A DNA stretch of 10,267 nucleotides from Sphingomonadaceae bacterium (GTDB lineage Bacteria > Pseudomonadota > Alphaproteobacteria > Sphingomonadales > Sphingomonadaceae): contig JACVCM010000032.1 of NCBI GenBank assembly GCA_016742125.1, forward strand, positions 23,285 to 33,551. Reading direction: 5' to 3'. Shown here piece by piece: positions 1 through 6,139 of the stretch (the stretch's first letter is position 1; every line of letters starts with the position of its first letter). Below the pieces are notes generated by a model. The model saw nothing but the letters and a program-made list of their open reading frames with translations. It ran no database searches and was not told the DNA's origin. The position numbers were made by a program, and so were the translations under genes.

Positions 1-525
1 ATACAAGCTTGGGCGCGTCACACACCCCACGCCGCCCACCGCCCCAACGCCCTGCTCGGCGCTGGTCTCGACGCCGGTTTCGCCGGTTCGATAGGCAACC
101 GTCGACAGGATATGCGCCGACAGCGAATGCAGCATATCAATCCTGTCCTCGGCTTCGCGGTCGATCCCCGCGAGAAGTTTCTGGACGCCCCGGCCACCAG
201 TCGTCAGCCGCGTCGGGCGACAATAGGACCAAAGCGGGACATGGCTGCGGTGGCGGCCCAATATGCCGTGATTGTCCTCGGTCTCGACCTCTCCCCGACA
301 GTGGATGGTGATTGCGGTACGCCCCTCTTCCACCGATATCAGGGTGACATGGTTGTTGTGCGGGTCGTCATGTTCGGCCTCGACCTGCCCGCCGTCGACA
401 TTGAGGTGCCAGCTGTGGATTTTCTGCCCCGCCCCGTCCTTCGGCCGAAGCTTTAGCCGCTGCAGCGCATAATGGACCGGCTTGTCGAATTGATATTCGG
501 TGATGTGCTGGATCGACAGAAGCAT
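1..525 (-). CDS. Transglutaminase-like protein of the ATP-grasp/alpha-E cassette, partial at left edge
   Basis: The visible 175 codons begin MLLSIQHITEYQFDKPVHYA. This is the N-terminal beta-rich domain (about residues 1-80) of bacterial transglutaminase-like proteins (COG1305 type), whose first residues typically read like an H-x-T-x-Y pattern. A linker and the start of the papain-like core follow: residues 130-155 resemble the helix before the catalytic cysteine, ending in VAYRTGETGVETSAEQ. The family next has a GVCQDHA-type motif carrying the catalytic Cys. Here the frame instead reads GVGAVGGVGCVTRPSLY up to the window edge, and pieces of the expected motif lie in other frames, so small indels (error or mutation) are likely at positions 1-50. 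The ATG overlaps the TAA of the alpha-E gene by one base (TAATG), which fixes the start and implies translational coupling. Enzymes of this fold are cysteine proteases or amidases, and the substrate here is unknown. The family call is firm, but intactness cannot be judged. Confidence 0.86.
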   Translation of the reverse strand, partial: MLLSIQHITEYQFDKPVHYALQRLKLRPKDGAGQKIHSWHLNVDGGQVEAEHDDPHNNHVTLISVEEGRTAITIHCRGEVETEDNHGILGRHRSHVPLWSYCRPTRLTTGGRGVQKLLAGIDREAEDRIDMLHSLSAHILSTVAYRTGETGVETSAEQGVGAVGGVGCVTRPSLY

Positions 526-1466
526 TATGAGTTGAACCTGTATTCCTGTTCGATCATGGTGGCGAGGTTGCGGTTGACGCGCAGAAATTCGACAAGGAAT
601 TCGTGCAGCCCGTCCTCGATAATCTGCGACGCGGTGAGCGAGGCGAAGCCGCTATAAATGCGTTCCGCCTCTGCCAGGCTGTCCGACTGCGCGCCGTAGG
701 ACATCGCAAGGTGGCGGAGATTGTCGGTCAGCTTGCCATAGCAAAAGGCAAGGCTGCGCGGGAATCGACGGTCGAGAATGAGAAATTCCGCAATCCCCAG
801 CGCGCTCGCCCGCCCAGGGTAGAGCCAGCGATAGGCGCTATAGGCAGAGGTCGAACGCAGGATCGTCTCCCACTGGATATTGTCGAGCGAGGACCCGACG
901 AAGGACACCGACGGCAGCAGCACATAATATTTGACGTCGATCAGCCGCGCCATGCTGTCGGCGCGCTCGATGAAATTGCCGGTCCGCGCGAAGTTATAGC
1001 CATCGTTGCGCAGCATGGTGTTTTCCATCGCGCCGCGGACCTGCGCGGTTTGTCGTTCGATCAGGTCGATGGTTGCAGGCAGTTCCGCCTCGCGCACCTG
1101 TCGTCGCAAGGCCTCGTTGACGCAGATCCAGCATTCGTTGACCGCTTCCCACAATTCGCGGGTAATCGCGGTGCGGGTGGTGCGCGCATTTTGCCGCGCG
1201 CTTTCTATCAATGCGCGCAAATTGCCGGGGTTGTTCCTGTCGCGCAGCAGGTAATCGACAACCTGCGCGGCTTCATAGCCCTGATGGCTGGTGCGGTAGG
1301 CTGCATCCTTGCCGAGTGCAGAGAGGATCGAACGCCATTCGTCCTGCCGCCCGCTATTGCGGGTCAGCGTGAAACGGTGCCCGGTCTCGATCAACCGCGC
1401 AATATTCTCCGCCCGTTCAAGATAGCGGAACAGCCAGAAGATGCCCGAGGCGGTCTTGCCTAGCAT
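525..1466 (-). CDS. Alpha-E domain protein (DUF403)
   Basis: This 313-residue protein is essentially all helical. It opens with the family signature MLGKTASGIFWLFRYLERAE (residues 1-20), continuing NIARLIET; the W-x-x-R-Y-x-E-R-A-E-N core defines alpha-E proteins (COG2307). Length fits the family (about 300-320 residues). There is no signal peptide or membrane segment, so it should be cytoplasmic. Its biochemical role is unknown; comparative genomics ties it to the ATP-grasp protein upstream and the transglutaminase downstream, suggesting a partner or carrier in the same reaction. It starts 3 nt after the ATP-grasp stop, with a GAGG about 11 nt upstream of the ATG lying inside the upstream gene. 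Its TAA stop overlaps the next ATG. A long antisense reading frame here is a GC-rich shadow. The family call is firm; function is inferred only. Confidence 0.93.
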   Translation of the reverse strand: MLGKTASGIFWLFRYLERAENIARLIETGHRFTLTRNSGRQDEWRSILSALGKDAAYRTSHQGYEAAQVVDYLLRDRNNPGNLRALIESARQNARTTRTAITRELWEAVNECWICVNEALRRQVREAELPATIDLIERQTAQVRGAMENTMLRNDGYNFARTGNFIERADSMARLIDVKYYVLLPSVSFVGSSLDNIQWETILRSTSAYSAYRWLYPGRASALGIAEFLILDRRFPRSLAFCYGKLTDNLRHLAMSYGAQSDSLAEAERIYSGFASLTASQIIEDGLHEFLVEFLRVNRNLATMIEQEYRFNS

Positions 1467-1469
1467 GGG

Positions 1470-2900
1470 TCAATCATCCTCGATCACCCAGCTGTCCTTG
1501 GTGCCACCACCCTGGCTCGAATTGACCACCAGCGAACCCTTCCGCAGCGCGACGCGGGTCAGGCCGCCGGGGGTGATTTCCATCCGGTCGGGTGAGACCA
1601 GCACGAAAGGCCGCAGGTCCACATGGCGGGGCGCGAGGCCGCTGTTGGTGAAGATGGGAATCGTCGAGAGCGCCAGCGTCGGCTGCGCGATATAGTTGGC
1701 GGGTTTGGCCCGCAGCTTGGCGGCGAAATCGGCGAGTTCCTTGCGGCTCGCCGCCGGGCCGATGAGCATGCCGTATCCGCCCGAGCCGTGCACCTCCTTC
1801 ACCACCAGCTCGGACAAATGGTCGAGGACATAGCCAAGCGAGTCCTTTTCCGAACAGCGCCAGGTCTGTACATTCTGCAATAGCGGTTTTTCGCCGGTGT
1901 AGAATTCGACGATGTCCGGCATATAGCTATAGATTGCCTTGTCGTCGGCAATGCCGGTGCCGGGGGCGTTGGCGATAGTGACGCGTCCGGCGCGGTAGAG
2001 ATCGAAAATTCCGGGGATACCCAGCACCGATTCGGGCTTGAAGATGAGCGGATCGAGATAGTCGTCGTCGAGGCGACGGTAGAGCACATCGATCGGCTGA
2101 TAGCCTTGCGTGGTGCGCATCGCGACGCGGCCATCGACGATGCGGATATCGTGCCCCTCGACCAGTTCCGCCCCCATCTGGTCGGCGAGGAAGGCATGCT
2201 CGAAATAGGCGCTGTTATGAATGCCCGGTGTCAGTACGGCCACAACCGGATCGCCGGTGCATGCAGCCGGTGCGACCCGGCTCAACGAGGCGCGCAGGTT
2301 CTTCGGGTAATCGCTGACATTGCGGACGCGAATATTGCTGAACAGTTCGGGAAACATGTTCATCATTGTTTCGCGGTTTTCAAGCATATAGGACACGCCC
2401 GACGGCGTGCGGGCATTGTCCTCCAGCACCAGAAATTCGTCGGGACCGGTGCGCACCAGATCGATGCCGACGATATGCGTATATACGCCCCCCGGCGGCG
2501 TAAAACCTATCATCTGCGACACGAAGGCGTCGTTTTTTTCGAGCAGTTCGACTGGCAGCCGCCCGGCCCGGACAATTTCCTGCCGGTGATAAATGTCCTG
2601 CAGAAAGGCGTTGATCGCACGTACCCGCTGCTCGATGCCGCGCGACACTTTTGCCCATTGCCGGGCGGTCACGATGCGGGGGATGATGTCGAACGGGATC
2701 AGCCGTTCTTCCGCTTCGTCATCGCCATAGACCGCAAAGGTTATGCCAGTGCGGCGGAAAAACTCTTCGGCGTCGCGCGCTTTTTGTTTGAGGCGGGGGC
2801 TGTCCTGATCGGCAAACCATTTGTGATAGCTGGCATATGCGGCGCGCGGCGTTCCGTCTTCGTTAAGCATTTCATCGAAACAGAGCGGTTTTGTTGCCAT
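1470..2900 (-). CDS. Circularly permuted ATP-grasp protein (DUF404/DUF407), predicted peptide or amide ligase
   Basis: From the chosen ATG (MATKPLCFDEMLNEDG) this is 476 residues, normal for the COG2308 family. Recognisable family blocks, in order: FDEMLNEDG (8-16), the IVGIDLVRTGPDEFLVLEDN region (143-162) followed by RTPSGVSYMLENR (164-176), VLTPGIHNSAYFEHAFLADQ (222-241), DVLYRRLDDDYLDP (271-284), NAPGTGIADDKAIYSYMPD (311-329), VVKEVHGSGGYGMLIGP (366-382), HVDLRPFVLV (426-435) and the C-terminal SSQGGGTKDSWV (461-472). These are the expected nucleotide- and metal-binding elements of a permuted ATP-grasp fold, which uses ATP to join a carboxylate to an amine. Substrates are unknown. An in-frame start 57 nt upstream would add 19 unconserved residues, so I reject it; no strong Shine-Dalgarno is visible before the chosen ATG. 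It is the first gene of the three-gene cassette. Confidence 0.94.
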   Translation of the reverse strand: MATKPLCFDEMLNEDGTPRAAYASYHKWFADQDSPRLKQKARDAEEFFRRTGITFAVYGDDEAEERLIPFDIIPRIVTARQWAKVSRGIEQRVRAINAFLQDIYHRQEIVRAGRLPVELLEKNDAFVSQMIGFTPPGGVYTHIVGIDLVRTGPDEFLVLEDNARTPSGVSYMLENRETMMNMFPELFSNIRVRNVSDYPKNLRASLSRVAPAACTGDPVVAVLTPGIHNSAYFEHAFLADQMGAELVEGHDIRIVDGRVAMRTTQGYQPIDVLYRRLDDDYLDPLIFKPESVLGIPGIFDLYRAGRVTIANAPGTGIADDKAIYSYMPDIVEFYTGEKPLLQNVQTWRCSEKDSLGYVLDHLSELVVKEVHGSGGYGMLIGPAASRKELADFAAKLRAKPANYIAQPTLALSTIPIFTNSGLAPRHVDLRPFVLVSPDRMEITPGGLTRVALRKGSLVVNSSQGGGTKDSWVIEDD

Positions 2901-2910
2901 TAAGGCAATG

Positions 2911-2958
2911 TCTGCACAAAAAAAATGCAGAGAACAAGCGACTTCGCACCTGCACAAA
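2911..2958. promoter_or_regulatory. Inverted repeat and repeated 9-mer upstream of the ATP-grasp cassette
   Basis: The 78-bp spacer between the DUF1674 stop and the ATP-grasp start contains a perfect inverted repeat, TCTGCA (2911-2916) and TGCAGA (2926-2931), around a 9-nt spacer with eight consecutive A. The left arm is part of CTGCACAAA (2912-2920), which recurs exactly at 2950-2958, 38 bp away on the same strand. The second copy also forms a weak stem with GCAGG/CCTGC complementarity nearby. The position, 12-60 bp upstream of the first cassette ORF, fits an operator or transcript leader. No convincing -35/-10 pair is seen. A weak hairpin ending the DUF1674 transcript is an alternative. Confidence 0.3.
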
Positions 2959-2978
2959 TTATGGGCAGGGGCGCGAGC

Positions 2979-3143
2979 TTAAAAGTCTATTGCGACGCCC
3001 TTCAGTTCCCAATCGCCATAGCGCACCGGGTCGAGCCGATCCGGATCGGGCTCGGGTCCGCGCCTCGTTTCTTTCGGCTTTGGCACAGGCGGGCTTTTGG
3101 ACAGATAGTCAGGGGCTTTCACATGTGGCGGCCGCTTGCCCAT
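2979..3143 (-). CDS. DUF1674 / SDHAF4-like small protein (succinate dehydrogenase assembly)
   Basis: A 54-residue basic, proline-rich protein, MGKRPPHVKAPDYLSKSPPV followed by a linker and the C-terminal signature DPVRYGDWELKGVAIDF (residues 38-54). This matches the DUF1674 family, whose eukaryotic member SDHAF4 binds flavinylated SdhA and helps assemble succinate dehydrogenase; the bacterial role is inferred from that. Start choice: an AAGGAG sits at 3151-3156 (minus strand), 1 nt from an ATG at 3149 but 7 nt from the ATG at 3143, so the second Met is preferred. The 3149 start would add two residues. The gene is divergent from htpX and upstream of the ATP-grasp cassette on the same strand, 78 bp away, so read-through into the cassette is possible. 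Unrelated to the neighbours by any known pathway. Confidence 0.85.
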   Translation of the reverse strand: MGKRPPHVKAPDYLSKSPPVPKPKETRRGPEPDPDRLDPVRYGDWELKGVAIDF

Positions 3144-3150
3144 TGTCATG

Positions 3151-3156
3151 CTCCTT
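3151..3156 (-). promoter_or_regulatory. Shine-Dalgarno AAGGAG of the DUF1674 gene
   Basis: AAGGAG on the minus strand is 7 nt before the ATG at 3143 and only 1 nt before the ATG at 3149, so it decides the start of the small DUF1674 gene. It lies in a short palindrome, TCCTT-G-AAGGA (3152-3162 on the plus strand), which could weakly pair the site with upstream leader sequence. Confidence 0.65.
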
Positions 3157-3207
3157 GAAGGAAATCCGGATAACCCCCACATTGGGCTGCAACGGAGTAT
3201 TTGCAAG

Positions 3208-4092
3208 ATGAACATGCTCAAAACCACGATGTTGCTGGCAGGCCTTACCGCGCTGTTCATGGCGCTGGGATATACGCTCGGCGGATCGGGCGGTGCCATG
3301 ATCGCGCTTCTCGTCGCTTTTGGAATGAACATTTTCACCTTCTGGAACGCCGACAAGATCGTACTGAAAATGCATGATGCGCGCGAGGTGGATATCCATA
3401 GCGCGCCGGAATTCTACACCATGGTGCGCAATCTGGCCCAGCGGGCGCAACTGCCCATGCCCAAGGTCTATATCATCAATAGCCCGCATCCCAATGCCTT
3501 TGCCACCGGGCGCAATCCCGAAAATGCTGCCGTGGCTGCAACGACCGGCCTCCTGAACATGCTCAACCGCGATGAGGTCGAGGGTGTGATGGCGCATGAG
3601 CTGGCGCATGTGAAAAACCGCGACACGTTGATCATGACGATGGTCGCCACGATTGCCGGCGCGATTTCGATGCTCGCAAATTTCGGCCTTTTTTTCCGTC
3701 CGGGCGATGACCGCAGCGGCGGTTTGGCGGCATTGCTTGCGGGAATGGGGGCGCCCTTTGCCGCGATGATCGTGCAAATGGCGATCAGCCGTACGCGCGA
3801 ATATGGCGCGGACAGGGGCGGGGCAGAAATTTCGGGCAAGCCTATGGCGCTGGCCTCGGCCTTGGCGAAGATTTCGGGCGCAGCACAAGCTATCCGCAAT
3901 CCGGTGAGTGAGGCCAATCCGTCAGCGGCGCAGCTATACATCGTGCCGACCTCGGTGTCGGAGATGTTTTCGACGCATCCGGCGACCGAAAACCGCATTG
4001 CGGCGTTGCAGGAGCTTGCGGGCGAATCGCGGACTGGCGAAGTTGCGCCGACCTTGCGACGCAGTGCACTGGACCCGTTGGGGCGAGAGTAA
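3208..4092 (+). CDS. htpX: HtpX-type membrane zinc metalloprotease (M48B)
   Basis: A 294-residue protein. HtpX is an inner-membrane protease that, in model bacteria, degrades misfolded membrane proteins alongside FtsH. Two hydrophobic segments open the protein (about 7-27 and 29-46). The zinc site HELAH is at 130-134 in VMAHELAHVKNRD, with E131 the catalytic base. SRTREYGAD (194-202) supplies the likely third ligand, E198. Two further hydrophobic stretches (about 143-163 and 172-193) lie between these motifs, as in the family. Length is usual for HtpX. Start: CGGAG at 3193-3197 is 10 nt before the ATG at 3208. An upstream in-frame ATG (3136) would add 24 polar residues and overlap the divergent DUF1674 gene, so I reject it; the ATG at 3214 is a close alternative. 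A palindromic repeat follows the stop. Confidence 0.94.
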   Translation: MNMLKTTMLLAGLTALFMALGYTLGGSGGAMIALLVAFGMNIFTFWNADKIVLKMHDAREVDIHSAPEFYTMVRNLAQRAQLPMPKVYIINSPHPNAFATGRNPENAAVAATTGLLNMLNRDEVEGVMAHELAHVKNRDTLIMTMVATIAGAISMLANFGLFFRPGDDRSGGLAALLAGMGAPFAAMIVQMAISRTREYGADRGGAEISGKPMALASALAKISGAAQAIRNPVSEANPSAAQLYIVPTSVSEMFSTHPATENRIAALQELAGESRTGEVAPTLRRSALDPLGRE

Positions 4093-4110
4093 CCCCCTAA
4101 CTTCGCGAGG

Positions 4111-4141
4111 CTGTCACCCGGAAACAAGTTCAGGGTGACAG
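4111..4141. repeat. REP-like palindrome between htpX and rsmB
   Basis: A perfect 9-bp inverted repeat, CTGTCACCC (4111-4119) and GGGTGACAG (4133-4141), encloses a 13-nt loop containing AAACAAGTTC. The reverse strand reads like the CACCCTGAACTTGTTTC family of dispersed intergenic palindromes that I recall from sphingomonad genomes. It starts 18 bp after the htpX stop and ends 47 bp before the rsmB ATG. It may also act as an mRNA 3' stabiliser or factor-assisted terminator for htpX; no U-run follows, so it is not a classical intrinsic terminator. Confidence 0.6.
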
Positions 4142-4188
4142 CATGCGGAACCGTGACTTTCATTCTTACCGCGTCTAACGCCTATCCC

Positions 4189-5457
4189 ATGAACGACGAC
4201 GTTTCCGGCCTTCCCACCCGTCGCGCGGCTTTGCGGTTGCTCGATGCAGTCATGCGCATGGGAACGCCGATGGATCAGGCGACAGCGAATGCCACCAAGG
4301 GCCTGCCCCCGCCCGATCGCGCGCTCGCAATCGCCATTGCGCAAGAGGCGCTGCGGTGGACGGTCGACCTCGATATGCTGATCGATAGCAAGACCAGGCA
4401 AACACTGCCCGACGATGCCAAGGCGCGAATGGTGCTGCGGCTGGCGCTGGCGCAGATCTTGCGTCTGGGCACGCCCGCCCATGCGGCCATTGCCACTGCA
4501 TTGCCGCTGGTCGAGGGCGGGCCGAGGCGGCTGGTGCATGGTGTGCTGGGCGCTTTGCTTCGGGCGGAGGCCAAGCTTCCCGACCTGCCTTCATTGCCAG
4601 AGCCAGTGATGATGCGCTGGCACCCGGCATGGGGCAAGGAAATGATTGCGGGCGCGCAAGCTGCCCTGGCCGAGCCCCCGCCACTGGACCTTGCCCTGCG
4701 CGATCCAGGTGCAACGGACGACTGGGGGGAGCGGCTAGGAGGGATCAGTCTGATGAAGGGCCATGTCCGCCTGCCGCGCGGCACGGCGGTTGAGGAGCTA
4801 GAGGGTTATGATGAGGGCGCATGGTGGGTGCAGGATCTCGCCGCCAGCCTGCCCGCGCGTTTGCTGGGGGACGGCAAAGGCAAGTGCGCACTCGACCTGT
4901 GCGCGGCACCGGGCGGCAAGACGATGCAGCTTGCCGCCGCCAGTTTTGCGGTGACCGCACTCGACAATAGCGCGCGTCGGATGGACCGGCTGATGGCAAA
5001 TCTGGAGCGCACGCAGTTGCAGGCCGAGCGTGTGACTGCCGATGTCATGACATGGGAACCCCCGCAGCAATATGATGCCGTCCTGCTCGATGCGCCGTGT
5101 AGCGCCACGGGCACGATGCGCCGCCACCCCGATGTCCTGCAACGCATCGACCTGAAGGCCGTCAATAACCTTGCTGCTATTCAGAGCGCAATGCTCGACC
5201 GTGCGGCGAAATGGGTGAAGCCCGGCGGGACGCTCGTTTTCGCGACCTGTTCGCTCGAACCGCATGAAGGCGAGGCACAGGCCGAGGCGTTTCTGGTGCG
5301 CCATCCGGCGTTTGCGACGCAGGCTGTGACTGCCGCTGAGCTGCCAGCCGGTATAATCGCAAACAAGGAGGGGCATATTCGCACCATGCCGCCCATGCTC
5401 GCGGATAAGGGTGGCCTCGACGGATTTTTCGTGGCGAGGTTCGTGCGAAACGTTTAA
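4189..5457 (+). CDS. rsmB: 16S rRNA (cytosine-967-C5)-methyltransferase RsmB
   Basis: A 422-residue protein. RsmB (Fmu/Sun) transfers a methyl group from SAM to C5 of C967 in 16S rRNA. Residues 1 to about 135 form the NusB-like RNA-binding helical domain (PTRRAALRLLDAV at 9-21, VLRLALAQILRLGTPAHAAI at 82-101). The Rossmann methyltransferase domain has the SAM motif LDLCAAPGGKT (235-245), motif IV DAPCSATGTMRRHPD (301-315) and motif VI ATCSLEPHEGE (352-362). C354 in TCS is the expected nucleophile and C304 in PCS the cysteine that releases the product. All key residues are intact. The start at MNDDVSGLPTRR fits the family; a further upstream GTG (4135) lies inside the repeat and is rejected. 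No clear Shine-Dalgarno is seen. Another NOL1/NOP2/Sun paralogue is possible, but the NusB-like domain favours RsmB. Confidence 0.93.
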   Translation: MNDDVSGLPTRRAALRLLDAVMRMGTPMDQATANATKGLPPPDRALAIAIAQEALRWTVDLDMLIDSKTRQTLPDDAKARMVLRLALAQILRLGTPAHAAIATALPLVEGGPRRLVHGVLGALLRAEAKLPDLPSLPEPVMMRWHPAWGKEMIAGAQAALAEPPPLDLALRDPGATDDWGERLGGISLMKGHVRLPRGTAVEELEGYDEGAWWVQDLAASLPARLLGDGKGKCALDLCAAPGGKTMQLAAASFAVTALDNSARRMDRLMANLERTQLQAERVTADVMTWEPPQQYDAVLLDAPCSATGTMRRHPDVLQRIDLKAVNNLAAIQSAMLDRAAKWVKPGGTLVFATCSLEPHEGEAQAEAFLVRHPAFATQAVTAAELPAGIIANKEGHIRTMPPMLADKGGLDGFFVARFVRNV

Positions 5458-5471
5458 CGAAACTCTGCTCC

Positions 5472-5549
5472 GCCCCAGCGAAGGCTGGGGCCTATCTCGA
5501 CTCTCGGTCAAGACGGACAGGTGTCATGGGCACCAGCCCTCGCTGGTGC
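5472..5549. repeat. REPIN-like pair of inverted hairpins between rsmB and the GNAT gene
   Basis: Two 20-nt hairpins face each other. The first is GCCCCAGC (5472-5479), loop GAAG, GCTGGGGC (5484-5491). The second is GCACCAGC (5530-5537), loop CCTC, GCTGGTGC (5542-5549). Each has a perfect 8-bp stem. The reverse complement of the second reads CACCAGCGAGGGCTGGTGCC, closely matching CCCCAGCGAAGGCTGGGGCC of the first. The similarity continues a few bases past the stem (CCAT versus CTAT), so they are two inverted copies of one unit, the REPIN arrangement. The pair begins 14 bp after the rsmB stop and ends 13 bp before the next ATG. Confidence 0.72.
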
Positions 5550-5562
5550 GACGGGGAATTTG

Positions 5563-6090
5563 ATGTCGAGAACCGCACCAACCCTCACCACCGACCGGTT
5601 GACCATCGCACCCATGGCGCTGGACCATTTCGAGGCGCATGCGACGGCATGGGCCGATCCCGACATGACGCGCTTTATCGGCGGTGAGCCGCGCTCGCGC
5701 AACATCAGCTGGGGTAAGTTCCTGCAGGGTGCGGGGCTCTGGTCTATCGTGGGTTATGGATATTGGACCTTCCTCGACCGCAAGACCGGCGACTATGTCG
5801 GGAATGGCGGGCTGGCGCAGTTCGAGCGTGGGATAGCCGAGCTTGAAGGCTATCCTGAAGCTGGCTGGGCATTCGCACATGAGGCCTGGGGCAAAGGCTA
5901 TGCGACCGAGGCGATGACGGCGATCCTCGACTGGGCCGACGGGCAGCAACTTGGCGAAATCCGCTGTATCATCGACCCCGGCAACGCCGCCTCGCACAAA
6001 GTTGCGACGAAGCTGGGCTTTACCAAATTCGCCGAATCGCACGATGTTATCGGCGATTTGTTCATTTATCGCCGTCTAAGCTGTGCATAA
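5563..6090 (+). CDS. GNAT-family N-acetyltransferase (RimJ/RimL-like)
   Basis: A 175-residue protein with the Acetyltransf_3 layout. It begins PTLTTDRLTIAPM (6-18), the usual opening strand of RimJ/RimL-type enzymes. It then has YWTFLDRKTGDYVGNGGL (67-84), the acetyl-CoA pyrophosphate loop HEAWGKGYATEAM (106-118), with the Q/R-x-x-G-x-G/A pattern realised as W-G-K-G-Y-A, and PGNAASHKVATKLGF (139-153), the typical C-terminal helix and strand. It should use acetyl-CoA to acetylate an amine; the substrate cannot be told from sequence and could be a protein N-terminus, a polyamine or an antibiotic. The chosen ATG follows GGGGAA (5553-5558) by 4 nt. A GTG at 5521 would add 14 residues translated from the repeat, so it is rejected. 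It is 49 nt upstream of rpe. Confidence 0.88.
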   Translation: MSRTAPTLTTDRLTIAPMALDHFEAHATAWADPDMTRFIGGEPRSRNISWGKFLQGAGLWSIVGYGYWTFLDRKTGDYVGNGGLAQFERGIAELEGYPEAGWAFAHEAWGKGYATEAMTAILDWADGQQLGEIRCIIDPGNAASHKVATKLGFTKFAESHDVIGDLFIYRRLSCA

Positions 6091-6139
6091 CGCCGCCGCC
6101 TGCCTTGCTTGCAGCGAATCCAGCCGCTAAGCGCCAATC

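Noticed and set aside
603..1463. Long plus-strand open frame (286 codons) antisense to the alpha-E gene
   Set aside because: The minus-strand protein has a clear family signature. The plus-strand translation is Arg/Ala/Gly-rich with no recognisable domain, typical of a GC-rich shadow frame.
2106..2903. Plus-strand open frame (265 codons) antisense to the ATP-grasp gene
   Set aside because: It is fully inside a gene with strong family motifs, and the translation shows no domain.
2901..2957. N-terminal extension of the ATP-grasp protein (19 more residues)
   Set aside because: The extra residues are not family-like and are translated from the spacer's inverted repeat; the family begins near FDEM, just after the chosen start.
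3109..3888. Minus-strand open frame (259 codons) antisense to htpX
   Set aside because: Its His/Arg-rich, domainless translation is a shadow of htpX, and it would also overlap the DUF1674 gene in a different frame.
4798..5511. Minus-strand open frame (237 codons) antisense to rsmB
   Set aside because: RsmB motifs are intact on the plus strand; the antisense product has no domain and begins inside the repeat element.
5480..5545. CRISPR array from the repeated CAGCGA-type units
   Set aside because: There are only two units, in inverted rather than direct orientation, and no cas gene; a REP/REPIN element explains them.
5563..6090. GNAT gene as an antibiotic-resistance or toxin acetyltransferase
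   Set aside because: It shows only generic RimJ/RimL-type motifs; there is no antitoxin-like partner, mobile element or resistance-specific signature nearby.
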